From Voacanga thouarsii (lineage: Eukaryota; Streptophyta; Magnoliopsida; Gentianales; Apocynaceae): DNA of 64,000 bases. Positions within the stretch are counted from its first letter, which is position 1; each line of letters starts with the position of its first letter. The position numbers were made by a program, and so were the translations under genes. The stretch lies in the NCBI GenBank assembly GCA_026120185.1, contig JANUWF010003368.1, positions 2,790,001 through 2,854,000 on the forward strand. The letters run 5' to 3'. Below are positions 48,522-60,211 of this stretch, one piece after another. The notes beneath the pieces were generated by a model, which made no database searches, was not told the origin of the DNA, and saw nothing but the letters and a program-made list of their open reading frames with translations.

Positions 48522-50547
48522 ATGACTTCTCAGAAACCCCCAAGAAGCCAACCAAACTCCTCTAAAAAGCAGTGGTCAATCAACGATTTCGAAATCGGAA
48601 AACCCTTGGGCAAGGGCAAATTTGGGCGCGTCTACCTCGCCCGTGAAGTCAAGGTACCACCACACTGTCGGGAATTCGATTTCTGAGAATTCACTTTTCT
48701 AATGCTGTAAATTTTGTTTATTTAGAGCAAGTATGTGGTGGCCTTGAAGGTGATATTCAAAGAGCAGATAGACAAGTACAGGTTGAATCACCAGTTGAAG
48801 AGAGAGATGGACATTCAGTTTAGCCTTCGACACCCAAACATTTTGAGGCTCTATGGCTGGTTCCTTGATGACCGCCGCATCTTTCTCATATTGGAGTATG
48901 CTCACCGCGGTGAGCTGTACCGGGAGCTCCGCAAGTCAGGCTACCTCTCTGAAAAACAAGCTGCCACGGTTTGTGATATACCATAAGCTACACATCTGTT
49001 TTCGCAGAATTCTTGGGATTTTGATAAGATGGTGTATGCTGAATTATCCTGATACGTTTATGTAGTCTCTTTTTTTTTTGTTTTGTTTATAATTGGAAAC
49101 GAGATTGGTCGGTGATTTAGTTGTTTTTCTTTCAGCAGAAAACACGAGCAAGGGCTAAACTGAAAATCGCAAAGTTGCAGGCTAAACATACTTCAATCAC
49201 CCCAATGCACTTTTTTTCCCCTTGAAATTACTCTCTTTCTTCCTTATTGAAATTTTTTCATCTTTCAGTGGGCAAGGATGGCTTGGCTTCTCCAAGCCTT
49301 GGCATGGATAGAAAAAATTAGTGTTTCCATACTTTCAGCCTAGGTCTTCCTCATAACCTGCACAGGAATCGCAGTTTTAATTTAATTCTTTATTGCAGGG
49401 TTCTGTTATTTCCTACTACTGGAATTTGAATTATAGTTAGCTATTTTTAATTAAAAAAAGTCTAGTATTATTGTGTGCATTAAGATCTTGATTTCTAGCA
49501 TTATTGACTTTTGATGTTTTGGACCATTTTGAGATCTAGTACATTTCAAGTCTCACGCAAGCATTGGCATATTGCCATGAGAAGCACGTGATCCACAGGG
49601 ACATCAAACCAGAGAACTTGCTTATTGATCATGAGGTAAAGCTAATAAAATTGCTTCTCATAATGGAGCATGTGTCTTTCTTTTGCAGTAGGAGAAAGTT
49701 TCTATGACACTCCTATATTCGGTCATGCGTCTGAACACCTCATCTAATATCTAATCGAAATAATGGATAGATTTTCTCAAATTTATGTGAATGAAGAGAT
49801 TTATCAGTAGTGCACACAATCTAAAAGTTCTTTTCAATTCTCATTTTTACATTTGAATATAAAGGTTCTCCGAATATGAGAAAGTTCCATGTCTGCAATT
49901 ATAGAAGTAACACTCAATCCAAATGTTTAGATCATACTATAAAATAAAGGAATTGGAGTTTTAAGTAGCTTCTCCATAATATTCAATTGCAGGGTCGATT
50001 GAAGATTGCTGACTTTGGATGGTCTGTACAATCAAGAAGCAAAAGACACACTATGTGTGGGACATTAGACTACTTAGCACCAGAAATGGTGGAGAACAAA
50101 GCTCATGACTATGCAGTTGACAATTGGACTCTCGGTGTTCTCTGCTATGAGTTTTTGTATGGTGTCCCTCCATTTGAGGCAGAGAGCCAAACCGATACAT
50201 TTAGAAGGTAAGGAAGGATACTTAGTCTTGTCATTAACTGTTCATTAACCAGATAACAGATTAAATCTAATCTGTGCAGAATAATGAAGGTTGACCTCAG
50301 CTTTCCTTCCAGTCCCGATGTGTCTGCAGAAGCCAAAAATCTCATTAGTCGGGTAAGTTTCTTGTTGAACTGTTCATGTCAGTAAGAGCAAACAGGCCAG
50401 AAAACCAAGTTCCCTGTTTTAATTGTTTAACCTTACTTCTGTCAGCTTCTAGTAAAGGACTCTTCAAAAAGGCTCTCACTTGAGAAGATTTTGGAGCATC
50501 CTTGGATAGTAAAGAATGCTGATCCTATGGGTACCTGCTCCAAGTAG
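48522..50547 (+). CDS. AUR3: Aurora kinase, plant AUR3 (beta) type, six exons
   Basis: Serine/threonine kinase of mitosis. Plant Aurora 3 is known to phosphorylate histone H3 (Ser10/Ser28) and to act at centromeres. Exons: 48522-48653, 48726-48968, 49540-49635, 49993-50207, 50280-50352, 50446-50547, all with GT..AG introns (72, 571, 357, 72, 93 bp), giving 861 nt and 286 residues against about 288 for Arabidopsis AUR3. Motifs: glycine loop GKGKFG (30-35), catalytic Lys52 in VVALK, Glu71, HRDIKPEN with Asp146 and Asn151, DFG at 164-166, activation Thr177 in HTMCGT. VDNWTLG and a short 20-residue N-terminus favour AUR3 over AUR1/2. The start is the first in-frame ATG; the upstream open stretch from 48432 starts with TTG. 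No defect is visible. It is the only intact host gene here. Confidence 0.94.
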
Positions 50548-51179
50548 CACATTTCCTTTTATGGGGCCATTGGAACAAGTGTGAAAGCGGGATTTTGGTG
50601 AAGTTTAACTTCTACTGTCTATTATAGCTTCTAAACTCCTGATGTAGTTTGTATTTGGTGTAAAAGTAGGGAGCTTGATTGGCAACATTTATTACATATG
50701 TAAGTTCTTGCGCCATAAATATTTATCAGCATGCTTAAGTTTGAAATCTCTAGTAGTTTTTGGTTTCTAAGCCATCATATCAAACATATATAGCTGCATA
50801 TTCTAATGCCTGCTTGTTGGATAAACAGTGTTTTCTTCCTACTGATAAATAGCTTTTAAATATCATTCTCATAAGTGAAATCTGAATGGATGATTAGTCA
50901 GTAGAGAGAAAAATAATCCCATCTGTGAATGTAACAAGACCAAATTGAAATGAGAGTCATTTTCCTGTATAATCCGAAGTTGATTCATAAATGAAAATTC
51001 TTGGAGCTTTAAATGATTCACATTGATCATCAAATGATTCACATTGATCTTTGATTTCGTATTAGTCAGGTCTTTGTTAACAATAGTGTTATCATCTAGT
51101 GACTTTAAGCCTACTCAAGTCCTTCAAATTTCTGATGGGCAATTTGTCAAGTTTTTCAAACTTGAGGGAACGATAATTT
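50548..51179. other. 3' flank of the Aurora kinase gene
   Basis: Contains the presumed 3' UTR; no clear AATAAA close to the stop was found. No other gene is seen before copia remnants begin at about 51180. Confidence 0.5.
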
Positions 51180-54071
51180 TAGGTGCCTTTATCAAAGGAG
51201 AGTTCATGCACATTTTATGGGAAGCAAGGCGATCTCATAGAAAGAAGTTACAAAAAACATGAATATCATCTTGGTCGAAAGTCTAAAGGCAACCAGAATG
51301 CTTCAATTCATCAAACAACAACCATTACTGGAAATGAGTTGCAATTTTCACAAGGGAGTTGTGGCTTTAATCAATCTTCCACACGTGTTGCTGATTCTGG
51401 TGTGACAGTGGATCTTACAAGGGAAAAAATTCAACAATTGTTGGATTTGTTTTAGGCCATGTAGCTTTCTTCTAAACTTTATGCTGCCAATCAGGCTACC
51501 TTGCTCATAGCTAATTACAATAGTCAGCACTCTAATACAGGTATGAATTCATATCCTTTCTCAAATTTTGGATTTTAGACTGAGGGGCTTCTAATCATAT
51601 AATCTGTAATATTGCCTTGTTTGCATCCTATAATCCAATTCAAAATGTTCTATGCATTTACCTAATGGAAATCATCTTCCTGTCACATATAAAGGAACTA
51701 TTCACATTAATTCTTCTTTAATTCTTCAACTTGTCTTTGTTCCTACTTCCTCATTCAATCTGATTGCATTAAGTCAAGGTGTACTTGGGTTGGTATTTAA
51801 AAAAAAAAAAAAACTATTTTAGGGCTTGTTTTGACCAAAAAATAGACTTGATATAAGTGTTTTTTATTTGTGAAACATTAACATTTTTGTTATTCAATAT
51901 GAGAAGAACATAATGTTAATTATTGGGCCCATACATTTTTTATAAAATTCAAAATTATAATAATTCTAATCCAAGTGCACAAAATCATCCTATTATACTA
52001 TTGTTGTTCAATTTGATTTTTGTTTCATTCATTACTCTGCATAAAAGCTGCTTATTGGTTTAGCATAAAATACAATGGTCTTTATTATCTTGATGCTCAG
52101 TTCCTTCCGACTTACAGTGTTTCTCATATTCTAATGACACCTCTTGTTCATTCAATTGTTGGCTCTAGTTCTTCAGTTTTGCTTTGGCATTATAGGTTTA
52201 GGCATTTATCCCGTAGTAGATTGCAGAATCTAGTATTCATGTACCCTTTGATGCTCATTGTACCATTTGCCCTATTACCAAGCAAAAGTGATTACCTTTT
52301 CCTATCAACACCAGTAATTCATCTGTATGTTTTGAGCTTATTCCTATAGATATTTGGGGTCCTAATAAAACTTCCACGGTTTATGTTCATCAATGTTTTC
52401 TGATCATAGTGAATGATTTTAGTTGGTTAACTGGGATTGTCCTTTAATCGAATCTTTTTGTGTCATGGCTGAGATACACTTTGATACAAGGGTAAAAATA
52501 ATTCAGTCAGATAATGGTCTTGAATTCAATAAGAGTTCTTTTTATGCTTCAAAAAGTATTTTACATCAAACTATATGTGTTAATAGTTCTCAACAAAATG
52601 GCATTGTTAAAAGAAAATATCAACACATTCTTAATGCAGCTCATAATTGCCGTCTTTTCTTTCAATTCCTCATTGGGGGTGTTTTTGTATTAATCATGCT
52701 GCTTATTTAATTGATCTTACATGTACCCCTCTTCTAGATCCTAAAGTGCTTTTTGGCTTGTTCTTGATTTTCCTTCTTTATGGGATTTTTAGATCTAAGA
52801 GGGCGAGTTTTGGCGTAATGGTAAGTTACTCTTTTGGTGACCTATAGGTCATGGGTTCGAACTGTATAAACAGTCTCTTTGCAAAATGGTTCGAACCGTA
52901 TAAACAATCTCTTTGCAAAAAAATATAAGGGGAAGGCTGTGTACATTATGCGGTTCCTTCTCCCACCCCCCATGCAGACAGAGTGCTTAGGCACTAGGGT
53001 TTGTCCTTTTTTTTTTTCTTTAATGGATTTCGGATCTCTTGCAAATGTCTGTGCCTCAGAAAATCAAAGGGTGAGTTTGATTCTAGGGAATTTATGTGTG
53101 CTTTCCCAGGTTACCTATCTGCCACTAAAGGGTATATCTTTTTGGACTTCAAAAAAGTACAGAGATTTTTGTTTCGAGAGATGTCATTTTTCTGGAAGAT
53201 CTTTTCCCTTTTAATCCTCATTTTTCTTTCCACTCTAGTTTTAGTTCATGTCTTCTTCCTGTTCCATATTCCTTGGATATTCCTTCTACCTCTTTGTCAC
53301 TTGATGCATTTGATTCTTGTACTTTGTGATTGTCTACTTGTCGTAGAACGATGTCTTCTTATAAGAATGATTATGTATGTTCTAATCATATGTCATCTCC
53401 TTATTATATTAACAACATAATACAAAATATGATCAATTGTCCCCTGCCTATAAAACTTTTGTTTTGAATCTTTCTTCTCAGTAGCCAAAGTCACAACCAT
53501 TTAGACTTTGCTTGCTGTTGCAGCCATTGAAGATTGTTACCTTCATCAATTGGATATTAACAATGCTTTTCTTCATGGGGATTTGGATGAGGAAGTTTAC
53601 ATGCTTCCACCTGCTAGTTTTCACTACTCTGTTCCTAATCAAGTATACAAATTGCAAAAATTAGTCTATGGGCTCAAGCAGGCCAGTCATCAGGAAAATG
53701 CTATACTTCTTTATATTTCGCAAGGTTTTTAACAAGCTGCAAGCGATTATTGTATATTTGATATACGGATGCTATTTTCATTGCCCTTTTACTGTATGTT
53801 GATAGTGTGATCTTGGCCAGCAACAGTTTGGATGCTACAAGCTGTCTTCTTAGGTACTTTATTCTCCTAGAAATCGACGAAGCGGATGACAGCTTCTTGA
53901 GGTTGTTTAGATGCTGAATATCGTTCCTTGGCCTCAATTGCTTGCGAAATTCAATGGCTCATTTATCAATCATGTCTCATCTTCAGTTTGTTCTCTAATT
54001 GTGATACTCAAAGTGCCATTCACATCGCAGAGAATCAACTTTTCCATTAAAGAACTAATCATATAGAATCG

Positions 54072-54112
<41 letters not shown>
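51180..54112 (+). pseudogene. Degenerate Ty1/copia element (gag knuckle to RNase H)
   Basis: Copia order is readable despite many frameshifts. A ruined CCHC knuckle at about 51200-51290 (CTFYGKQGDLIERS, three of four ligands lost) is followed by protease-region scraps near 51640-51780, the pre-integrase motif LLWHYRFRHLSRSRLQNL at about 52170-52230, an integrase core (VNDFSWL near 52410, IIQSDNGLEF near 52500, SQQNG near 52590), the post-integrase region (FDSREFMCAFPGYLS near 53080), reverse transcriptase (HQLDINNAFLHGDLDEEVY, 53540-53600; VYGLKQAS) and an RNase H tail (DAEYRSLASIACEIQWL near 53910). No LTRs are recognised. A SINE sits at 52801-53017. Lies about 0.6 kb downstream of the Aurora gene. 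Confidence 0.87.
52801..53017 (+). mobile_element. tRNA-derived SINE, Au-SINE-like
   Basis: Begins GGGCGAGTTTTGGCGTAATG with a Pol III A box, then a B box in GGGTTCGAAC near 52853, a body reading GTACATTATGCGG and CTCCCACCCCCCATGCAGAC, and a terminal T run (about 53007-53017). This order matches plant Au-type SINEs. It contains an internal duplication (about 52885-52920) of the B-box region. It splits the copia integrase C-terminal region; diverged GGATTT..GATCT flanks on both sides are a plausible target-site duplication. Confidence 0.82.
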
Positions 54113-54115
<3 letters not shown>

Positions 54116-54350
54116 AGCTGTCTTCTTAGGTACTTTATTCTCCTAGAAATCGACGAAGCGGATGACAGCTTCTTGAGGTTGTTTAGATGCTGAATATCGT
54201 TCCTTGGCCTCAATTGCTTGCGAAATTCAATGGCTCATTTATCAATCATGTCTCATCTTCAGTTTGTTCTCTAATTGTGATACTCAAAGTGCCATTCACA
54301 TCGCAGAGAATCAACTTTTCCATTAAAGAACTAATCATATAGAATCGATT
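53836..54350 (+). repeat. Exact 239-bp tandem duplication with an AT spacer
   Basis: 53836-54074 and 54112-54350 are identical, separated by an (AT)n run of about 38 bases. The second copy ends in another AT run (to about 54375) followed by (CA)n to 54392. The unit is the RNase H tail of the copia remnant. Complete identity implies a very recent event or an assembly artefact. Confidence 0.95.
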
Positions 54351-54391
<41 letters not shown>

Positions 54392-54392
54392 T

Positions 54393-55138
54393 TGTCACAT
54401 TGTTCGACCAAAAATGTCAATTTGGCCTTGTCAAATTGCTCCCCGTTGTTTCTTAATGCCAACTAGTAGATATTTTCTCTTATAGTATTGATGTGCATTC
54501 GCTTATAAGCACTGTCAATCGGAGAGTGAACATTTACTATCTATATAAAGTAGTTATTGCAAACAACTATTCATATTCTTTTAAGTAAGGTGAATTTTGA
54601 TTTAAATAAATGCTCTAGAAAAACATTCATAGTTTTGAATAAAGCATATAAGAGAAATCTCTAAGATATCTAGGTGTATGAATCTGGGTATTTTTTGAGA
54701 AATTCTGACTTAGAAATTTATAAAAATTAAATCCATATTGGCTTAACTACTGTAGTTTCTATCGAGATATGAAAGTTCCTAAAGCATATCTAAACGTCCT
54801 ACATCTTTCTTCCGTGCTCTAGTTTGATGCATATCATTAACCTATCAAATAGCTCGTTAATGAAGCTACAATTAAAAAAAAAAAAATTTAAGGTTGTAAG
54901 AAATGAAGCACTTATAGTTTCGTTTTCTATGATGTTCGAACTTATAATGATTCTAGTGATTGAGACATGGTTAAATTTAAACATGGTAATTATACAAGAG
55001 AAATTCTTACATAAACTGTATATCCATGGACTATATGTATTGAGAAGTTGTACCGTATAACTTTTATTATATAAAATATAATCTTTTAATGCATGTGATC
55101 CACGTGGACCGGGTCTATGTTAGAACTTGCGATTATAC
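54393..55138. other. Unassigned AT-rich DNA
   Basis: No gene or repeat family recognised; frames are short and unlike any known domain. Confidence 0.5.
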
Positions 55139-55423
55139 AATGTTTACATGTAGTTTTACATATTAAATAACCAAATGCCATATAATTATTTGTAACTATA
55201 TCCTCAACATTAACTATCTCCCTAACAAAAGTACTCTAGGGCTCTATTTGATTGTCAAGGATTCTATACTCGGGAAAGTAATGTTTACATGTAGTTTTAC
55301 ATATTAAATAACCAAATGCCATATAATTATTTGTAACTATATCCTCAACATTAACTATCTCCCTAACAAAAGTACTCTAGGGCTCTATTTGATTGTCAAG
55401 GATTCTATACTCGGGAAAGTAAT
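55139..55423. repeat. Tandem duplication of a 141-bp unit
   Basis: The unit beginning ATGTTTACATGTAG at 55140 recurs at 55281 and continues without visible difference to CGGGAAAGTAAT near 55423. Confidence 0.93.
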
Positions 55424-56678
55424 TTGATTTGCATTTATTAAATTCTAACATTTGGATAATTATTTTGTTTAGGGAAAGGAAAGTGATTCCTTTAATTAAG
55501 AAAAGTAGGTCTAAGATACTTGGAAAGATAATCCAAATATAGAAATGGTATTCTAATTATTTTTCTCGAGATTTTAAAACTAAAACACATGTAAGAATTT
55601 TAAAGACTTTATAACACTTTCCTTTTCTTCTTCTCTTCACAATATTGGTTGTCCCTCTTTTTGTTTTTTGTTTTTGTTTTTTTCTTTTCTCTTTCTTCAA
55701 TGCAAATTTGGATGCTCAACAATTGGAGACTTTGCTCTTTTACTTTTTCAGAAGATGGAAGCATAACAAAATGTCCTAAATGGCACCTTTTTTGATAGGA
55801 ATATGCCCAAACCTCAGGGAATCTATAAAGATGGGGGAAGGAGATTTAAGCTACATCCCATAATGCTAGGGAAAACTTTACAATATAAGGGTGATCAATG
55901 GAGATTCCAAGTAAACAAAGCTTCCAAGCTAAGGTTTAAGAGAATAGTGAAGAAATGGTTACCAAAAAGAAGATTGAAAATTGATCAATTGAAACATCAA
56001 ACCATGTGGAGAATAAAGGAAGCCAATCAACCAACTCCCTAAAGTCTTATGACAAAACCTAGGATGAAGTGGATTCAAAAAGGGATACAAGGCTACAAAA
56101 AGACTAATTGAGAATAAAAGACCCTTGCACATCATTGGAAGACTTCAATAAACATATATTGATGAGTAACTAAGTCAAGAAGCCAAGTGGAGGGCAAAAA
56201 TCAAGCCAAGGAAGTTAGTTTTGCAAAACAGGGGAGGCAAAATAGAAGTAAATCGGCACTAGCTGGTGCATATGAATCAGTGCCTGATGTTCACTGAACA
56301 GAATAGGGCATTCAAGATAAAATTAAATTGGCGCCGGTTGGACTAGCTGAACCGGCATCGGCTTATTACTGGATAAAGAATTTTTGGATGGACAAAATTG
56401 AACCGGTGTTAGCTATAGGCATTAGACCGGTTGATAGGAATCCTCCAAGTCATGAAGATCAATTTAAAGAAGGGGGAAGGAGGATAAGAAGACAATACAT
56501 GGCTCTATGGGTGAGGCTCCTTTGCAAGAGGCTTCAAGGTGCATTTCAAGATTTCAAGCCAATGATCAAGAGGGTAGTGAAACAATGGATGCTAAAAAGA
56601 AGAACAAAAGGAGCTCCAAGTGAACCCCAATTCATATAGATGGTTAAGAGCACTTATTGAAAAGCAAAGGAGATCAAG

Positions 56679-56763
56679 AAAATCAAGTTTAGAGTGCTGG
56701 AATAGGGGATGTACGGCTTGAAAATCAAGGTTAGAGTGCTGGAATAGGGGGATGTACGGCTTG
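56679..56763. repeat. Tandem pair of a 42/43-bp unit
   Basis: Units 56679-56720 and 56721-56763 both read AAAATCAAG(G/T)TTAGAGTGCTG and end in GATGTACGGCTTG, with one substitution and one extra G. Confidence 0.88.
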
Positions 56764-57082
56764 AATGCACGGGTATGCACCAAACCATGTGTTTTGTAGA
56801 AATTGAAGCTCCTAACATCTTGGGTGCACGACCAGGAGCACGGTCGTGCTATCTGGCCGTGCATGGCCATTTTCAAGCTAGTCGACTTTGGCACGGCCAT
56901 GCATCTCTCATGCACGACCGTGCAATTTTCCTGAAGCTCTTTTCAATGTTTGTTTGCTTGATTTATTTTTGCTTTGTTTCAGGTCTTTGACAATTGACCG
57001 TGACTTGTAATAGTTTTAAAGGCCAAATTGACTTGTTTTAAGGCCTCTTTTGACTAGATTAGTATCTCTAATAGTTTAGGGC

Positions 57083-57104
57083 TTGGCATATATATATATG
57101 CCAA
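57083..57104. promoter_or_regulatory. Perfect 22-bp palindrome centred on a TATA-like run
   Basis: TTGGC, an AT alternation, then GCCAA, symmetrical over all 22 bases. In LTR-like DNA this may be the TATA region of a retroelement promoter; it could also be an accidental microsatellite palindrome. Confidence 0.3.
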
Positions 57105-57428
57105 TTAACTCTTGTAATAGCAAGTTAAGGTTTGGAACTTAGAATAACTTTGGTAGAGAAACCAAAGTCTCTCTAGAAGAGAGTGTGTAAGGGATTATTC
57201 CCATTTCAAGACCAAATCAAAAGGTTTAATCCCATATTTGATTCAATGTCTCTAAACTTCAAATGGATAATCTAAATCTTTTTCTCTATTCTTGGATGCT
57301 AAATTTGTCTAGTGTTCTTGATAAGTTTGAGTTTGGTGCCTTCAAATCCCATCCTTTTTGTTCTAATCTTTTAATAGATTATGGGTATTGGGATTATTAG
57401 ATATCACTCACGTCGATGTACTTGTATG

Positions 57429-57772
57429 TGTTGGGTATATCGGGCTCGTATCCTATACGGCGCAGCGGAAGAATAACATGAGATACCTTTCTAGGATCTG
57501 CATATGTGTGAAAAATAAGACATAAAGATAACAAAGGTAATAGCTTTTTACCTTTTTTTGATCGTCCGAAGAACAAAAAATTTTTTCTTCAAGTCGAGGC
57601 GCGATCCAGCAATCCTTTTAATCAAACTCCACGAGAGTTGAACGTCCAACCACTACAATCACAGTGTGTGATTATCTCTAACAGTAATCCACACAGAGGA
57701 TACACTCAAGCACCAAAATTTTCTGTGCTAGCAAAAAAAGATGGCGGCTAGGGTTCTTCATGTTTTCAGCAA

Positions 57773-57815
<43 letters not shown>

Positions 57816-59151
57816 CGTGTGTATTACCCACAACTAGGGTTGGCGGCCATATCATCATATATCACAAAAAAACCCAACCAAAAATTGAGAATTCTAATCC
57901 TATTAGAATTCTCTAATTGTAATTGGAAATATCAAGTTTTCACAATTATAATTTGGACCATAAATTATAACTAATTATAATTTGTCTACAACAACTTCTC
58001 TTTCTCACAATTAACCCCACTATGTTATCAAATAACATCTTGAGTATATAATCCTCCATTGTGTGTGACCTATTAGGTTTCCCGGTCAATTAGTAGCGAA
58101 TATGAATTAATCTAAACGTCTTTGAGATTAATAATCCATAATTAATTAGAATTAATCATATTAATTCTAATAAGGATTGGCTTATTAATTCATCAATTAA
58201 TAAACCTATATTCCTAGATCATGAGTGGTATCTAGCAACACATCATAACCACCTAAAAGTCTAGGAAGTCAAATGGCTTGATATGAACCTTTCAATAACA
58301 AACTTTAGTCAAATTAACTCCTTTCACCATACAATATTTCATTCGGTTTGGAGTACGGAATTAGTGCCAGCTTCCTCCAGAATTAATTCTGACCCGAATA
58401 CAATAGTACTTGTACTAGGAATCCACTACTCTAGATGTGTATCAATTGGAACTATTTCTAATACATATATGCCTTGGCCAAGGACTTCTCGAGTAGTAAT
58501 TCTTACAAGTGGCTATGAGATATTCGCCCCTATTATTAGGAGTGGTGAATCCTTTATTAATCCTCTCAACTACTTTCATTTACCTCACAATATATCCAAT
58601 ATCCATCCCATAGGCGGCCTTCGATCAAGCTTCGGAGATTGGAATCAAAGTACAATGCTCAGCAAACAAAGTACCTTAGAGATCTCAAGTCTAAGAATAC
58701 TTGCACGTTTGCTATATTGAGATTATATCATTGGCACTAAATAGTTATCCATATGATTATCTCAAAGCTAGGTCATCTAATAAACTTATTCCATTAACAA
58801 ACATCCATGTGTTAACTTTGAGTATCTCAATACTCACGGATATGAGAACCACCGCCTGATCAAATCAAGAAGTCTAACACATGCTAGTCTTAACGCATTA
58901 ATGATGTCTTGTCTCATTAATACTACGACTAGGGGCTATTTAAGTACTAACACTATACAGTGCAACATAAATCTCATATCATGATCTCTATCATGATTTC
59001 CTTAACACAGTGTTGTACTAGGGGCTTTATCGAACAGTTATATTACTTAAAAGTAAACAAAAGAAACTGTAATATAAATAATACTTTTTATTAAAATAAA
59101 ATGTATTATATACAATGTATAAGTGATTGCCTTTAGGGCACAACACTAACA
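57429..59151 (-). mobile_element. Copia-type solo LTR (1.72 kb) inside the transposase relic
   Basis: Bounded by TGTTGGGTATATCGG and GCACAACACTAACA; the minus strand reads TGTTAGTGTTGTGCCC onward. GTATG flanks it at 57424-57428 and 59152-59156. Removing it rejoins the PIF reading frame (DVLVCITKK). It includes a (GA)n tract at 57776-57811. A 145-aa ORF at 58283-58720 lies wholly inside and has no known domain. Confidence 0.92.
57776..57811. repeat. (GA)n microsatellite, about 36 bp
   Basis: Pure GA run inside the copia-type solo LTR. Confidence 0.95.
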
Positions 59152-59870
59152 GTATGTATAACTAAAAAACTTCGATGCCAAAATAGAAAAGATGATAGTA
59201 CTACTAATATGCTTGGACTGTGTTTCCAAGATATGCAATTTATATATGTGCTCCCAAGGTAGGAAGGCTCATCATCAGATGGGAGAGTACTTTAGGATTC
59301 TATGAGTAGAAGAAGTAGTTTAAAAGTTAGTGATAATAAATAAGTTTACATAAATTTGTTAGAACAAAAAATATAACAAGTGTTTTTCCTAATAATTTTT
59401 AAAATTAATTATATATTTTGTTTTCATACTAGAATATTATTATGTAGTGAATGTAGGATATGGAAAAAGATTTCTAGCAATCATTTAGAGGTTAGAGATA
59501 CCACTTTAATAATTAATTGGAAGATAGGGCCCATTTACCTTCGAAGAATTCTTTAACAAGAAGTATTCTTTAGCTATGAATGTGATTGAAAGATGTTTTG
59601 GATTACTAAAAATTCATTGGGATATTATTAGAAGTCCATATTGGTATCTAGTTTGAATCTAAGGTAGAATTGTAATAGCTTGTTGCCTTCTCCATAACCA
59701 TATAAGAAGAGAAATGCCTATAGATTCATCAGAAGCTGATTTAGATGAAGAGAATGAAGATGAAGAGGATGAAGATGTTGAGTTAGGAGGATAGGAGAAC
59801 AAATCACCACCATTGAAGCTTCTGAAGAATTGGAGATAAAATTTGGCTAAGGAAATGCTTGATTAAAGGA

Positions 59871-60211
59871 TGCATATTGGATAAATAAATAATGCATAAG
59901 TTCTTTTATTTTTAAGAGGTTTTATAAGGAAACGTACACTTTATTAACATAATATTTTATTTAATCTTTTTTTGGGGCATTTAGTCACATATTTTAATAT
60001 TATCATTCAACATTGCTTTTTTTTTTTTATTTTATAACATATATGAATATTATGAAATAATTTACAATTATTATTATTACCATTATTTTGGTTTTGTTTC
60101 ATTTAGAGACTTTGTAATTTTCATATTTAAAGATATGACTATTGGATCCCGTTGAGGTAGAGAAAGCAATCATGTATAGACCACTAAAGAATATGCAAAG
60201 CTTATAGAAGC
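59871..60211. other. AT-rich DNA between the transposase relic and the L4 LTR
   Basis: No feature recognised. Confidence 0.5.

Larger units (their letters stand above)
55424..57390. mobile_element. Unassigned LTR-like repetitive DNA
   Basis: No coding domain. Two diverged internal units (about 55828-56000 and 56465-56630) share GGGGGAAGGAG and AGTGAAGAAATGG-type text. There is a 42/43-bp tandem pair at 56679-56763 and a cluster of GCACGG/CCGTGC motifs at 56815-56935. 'GGCGCCGG' stretches recall the L4 LTR. ORFs at 55803-56042 and 56328-56639 follow this repetition and are not credible genes. Ends of the unit were not found. Confidence 0.4.
57391..59870 (+). pseudogene. PIF/Harbinger transposase pseudogene, interrupted by a copia-type solo LTR
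   Basis: Two pieces, 57391-57428 and 59157-59870. The first has the region of the first catalytic Asp (GLLDITHVDVLV). The second continues with LGLCFQDMQFIYVLP, SSDGRVL, then after a probable intron of about 130 bases YYYVVNVGYGKRFLA and VIERCFGLLKIHWDIIRSP, a typical PIF order, with an acidic C-terminal stretch. The second catalytic Asp is Asn (VVNVGY); the Glu of VIERCFG is kept. Stops and a late frameshift are present. No terminal inverted repeats were identified. Domesticated HARBI1-like genes look similar, but the damage shows that this one is dead. Confidence 0.82.

Noticed and set aside
53001..53420. 139-aa Phe/Leu-rich frame as a membrane protein
   Set aside because: The frame carries copia post-integrase motifs (FDSREFMCAFPGY) and then runs out of frame through the rest of the relic.
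57741..57974. Arg-Glu repeat protein
   Set aside because: It is a reading of the (GA)n tract in the copia-type solo LTR.
58283..58720. 145-aa open frame
   Set aside because: It lies wholly inside a copia-type solo LTR with a clear target-site duplication and has no recognisable domain; LTRs of this length contain such frames by chance.
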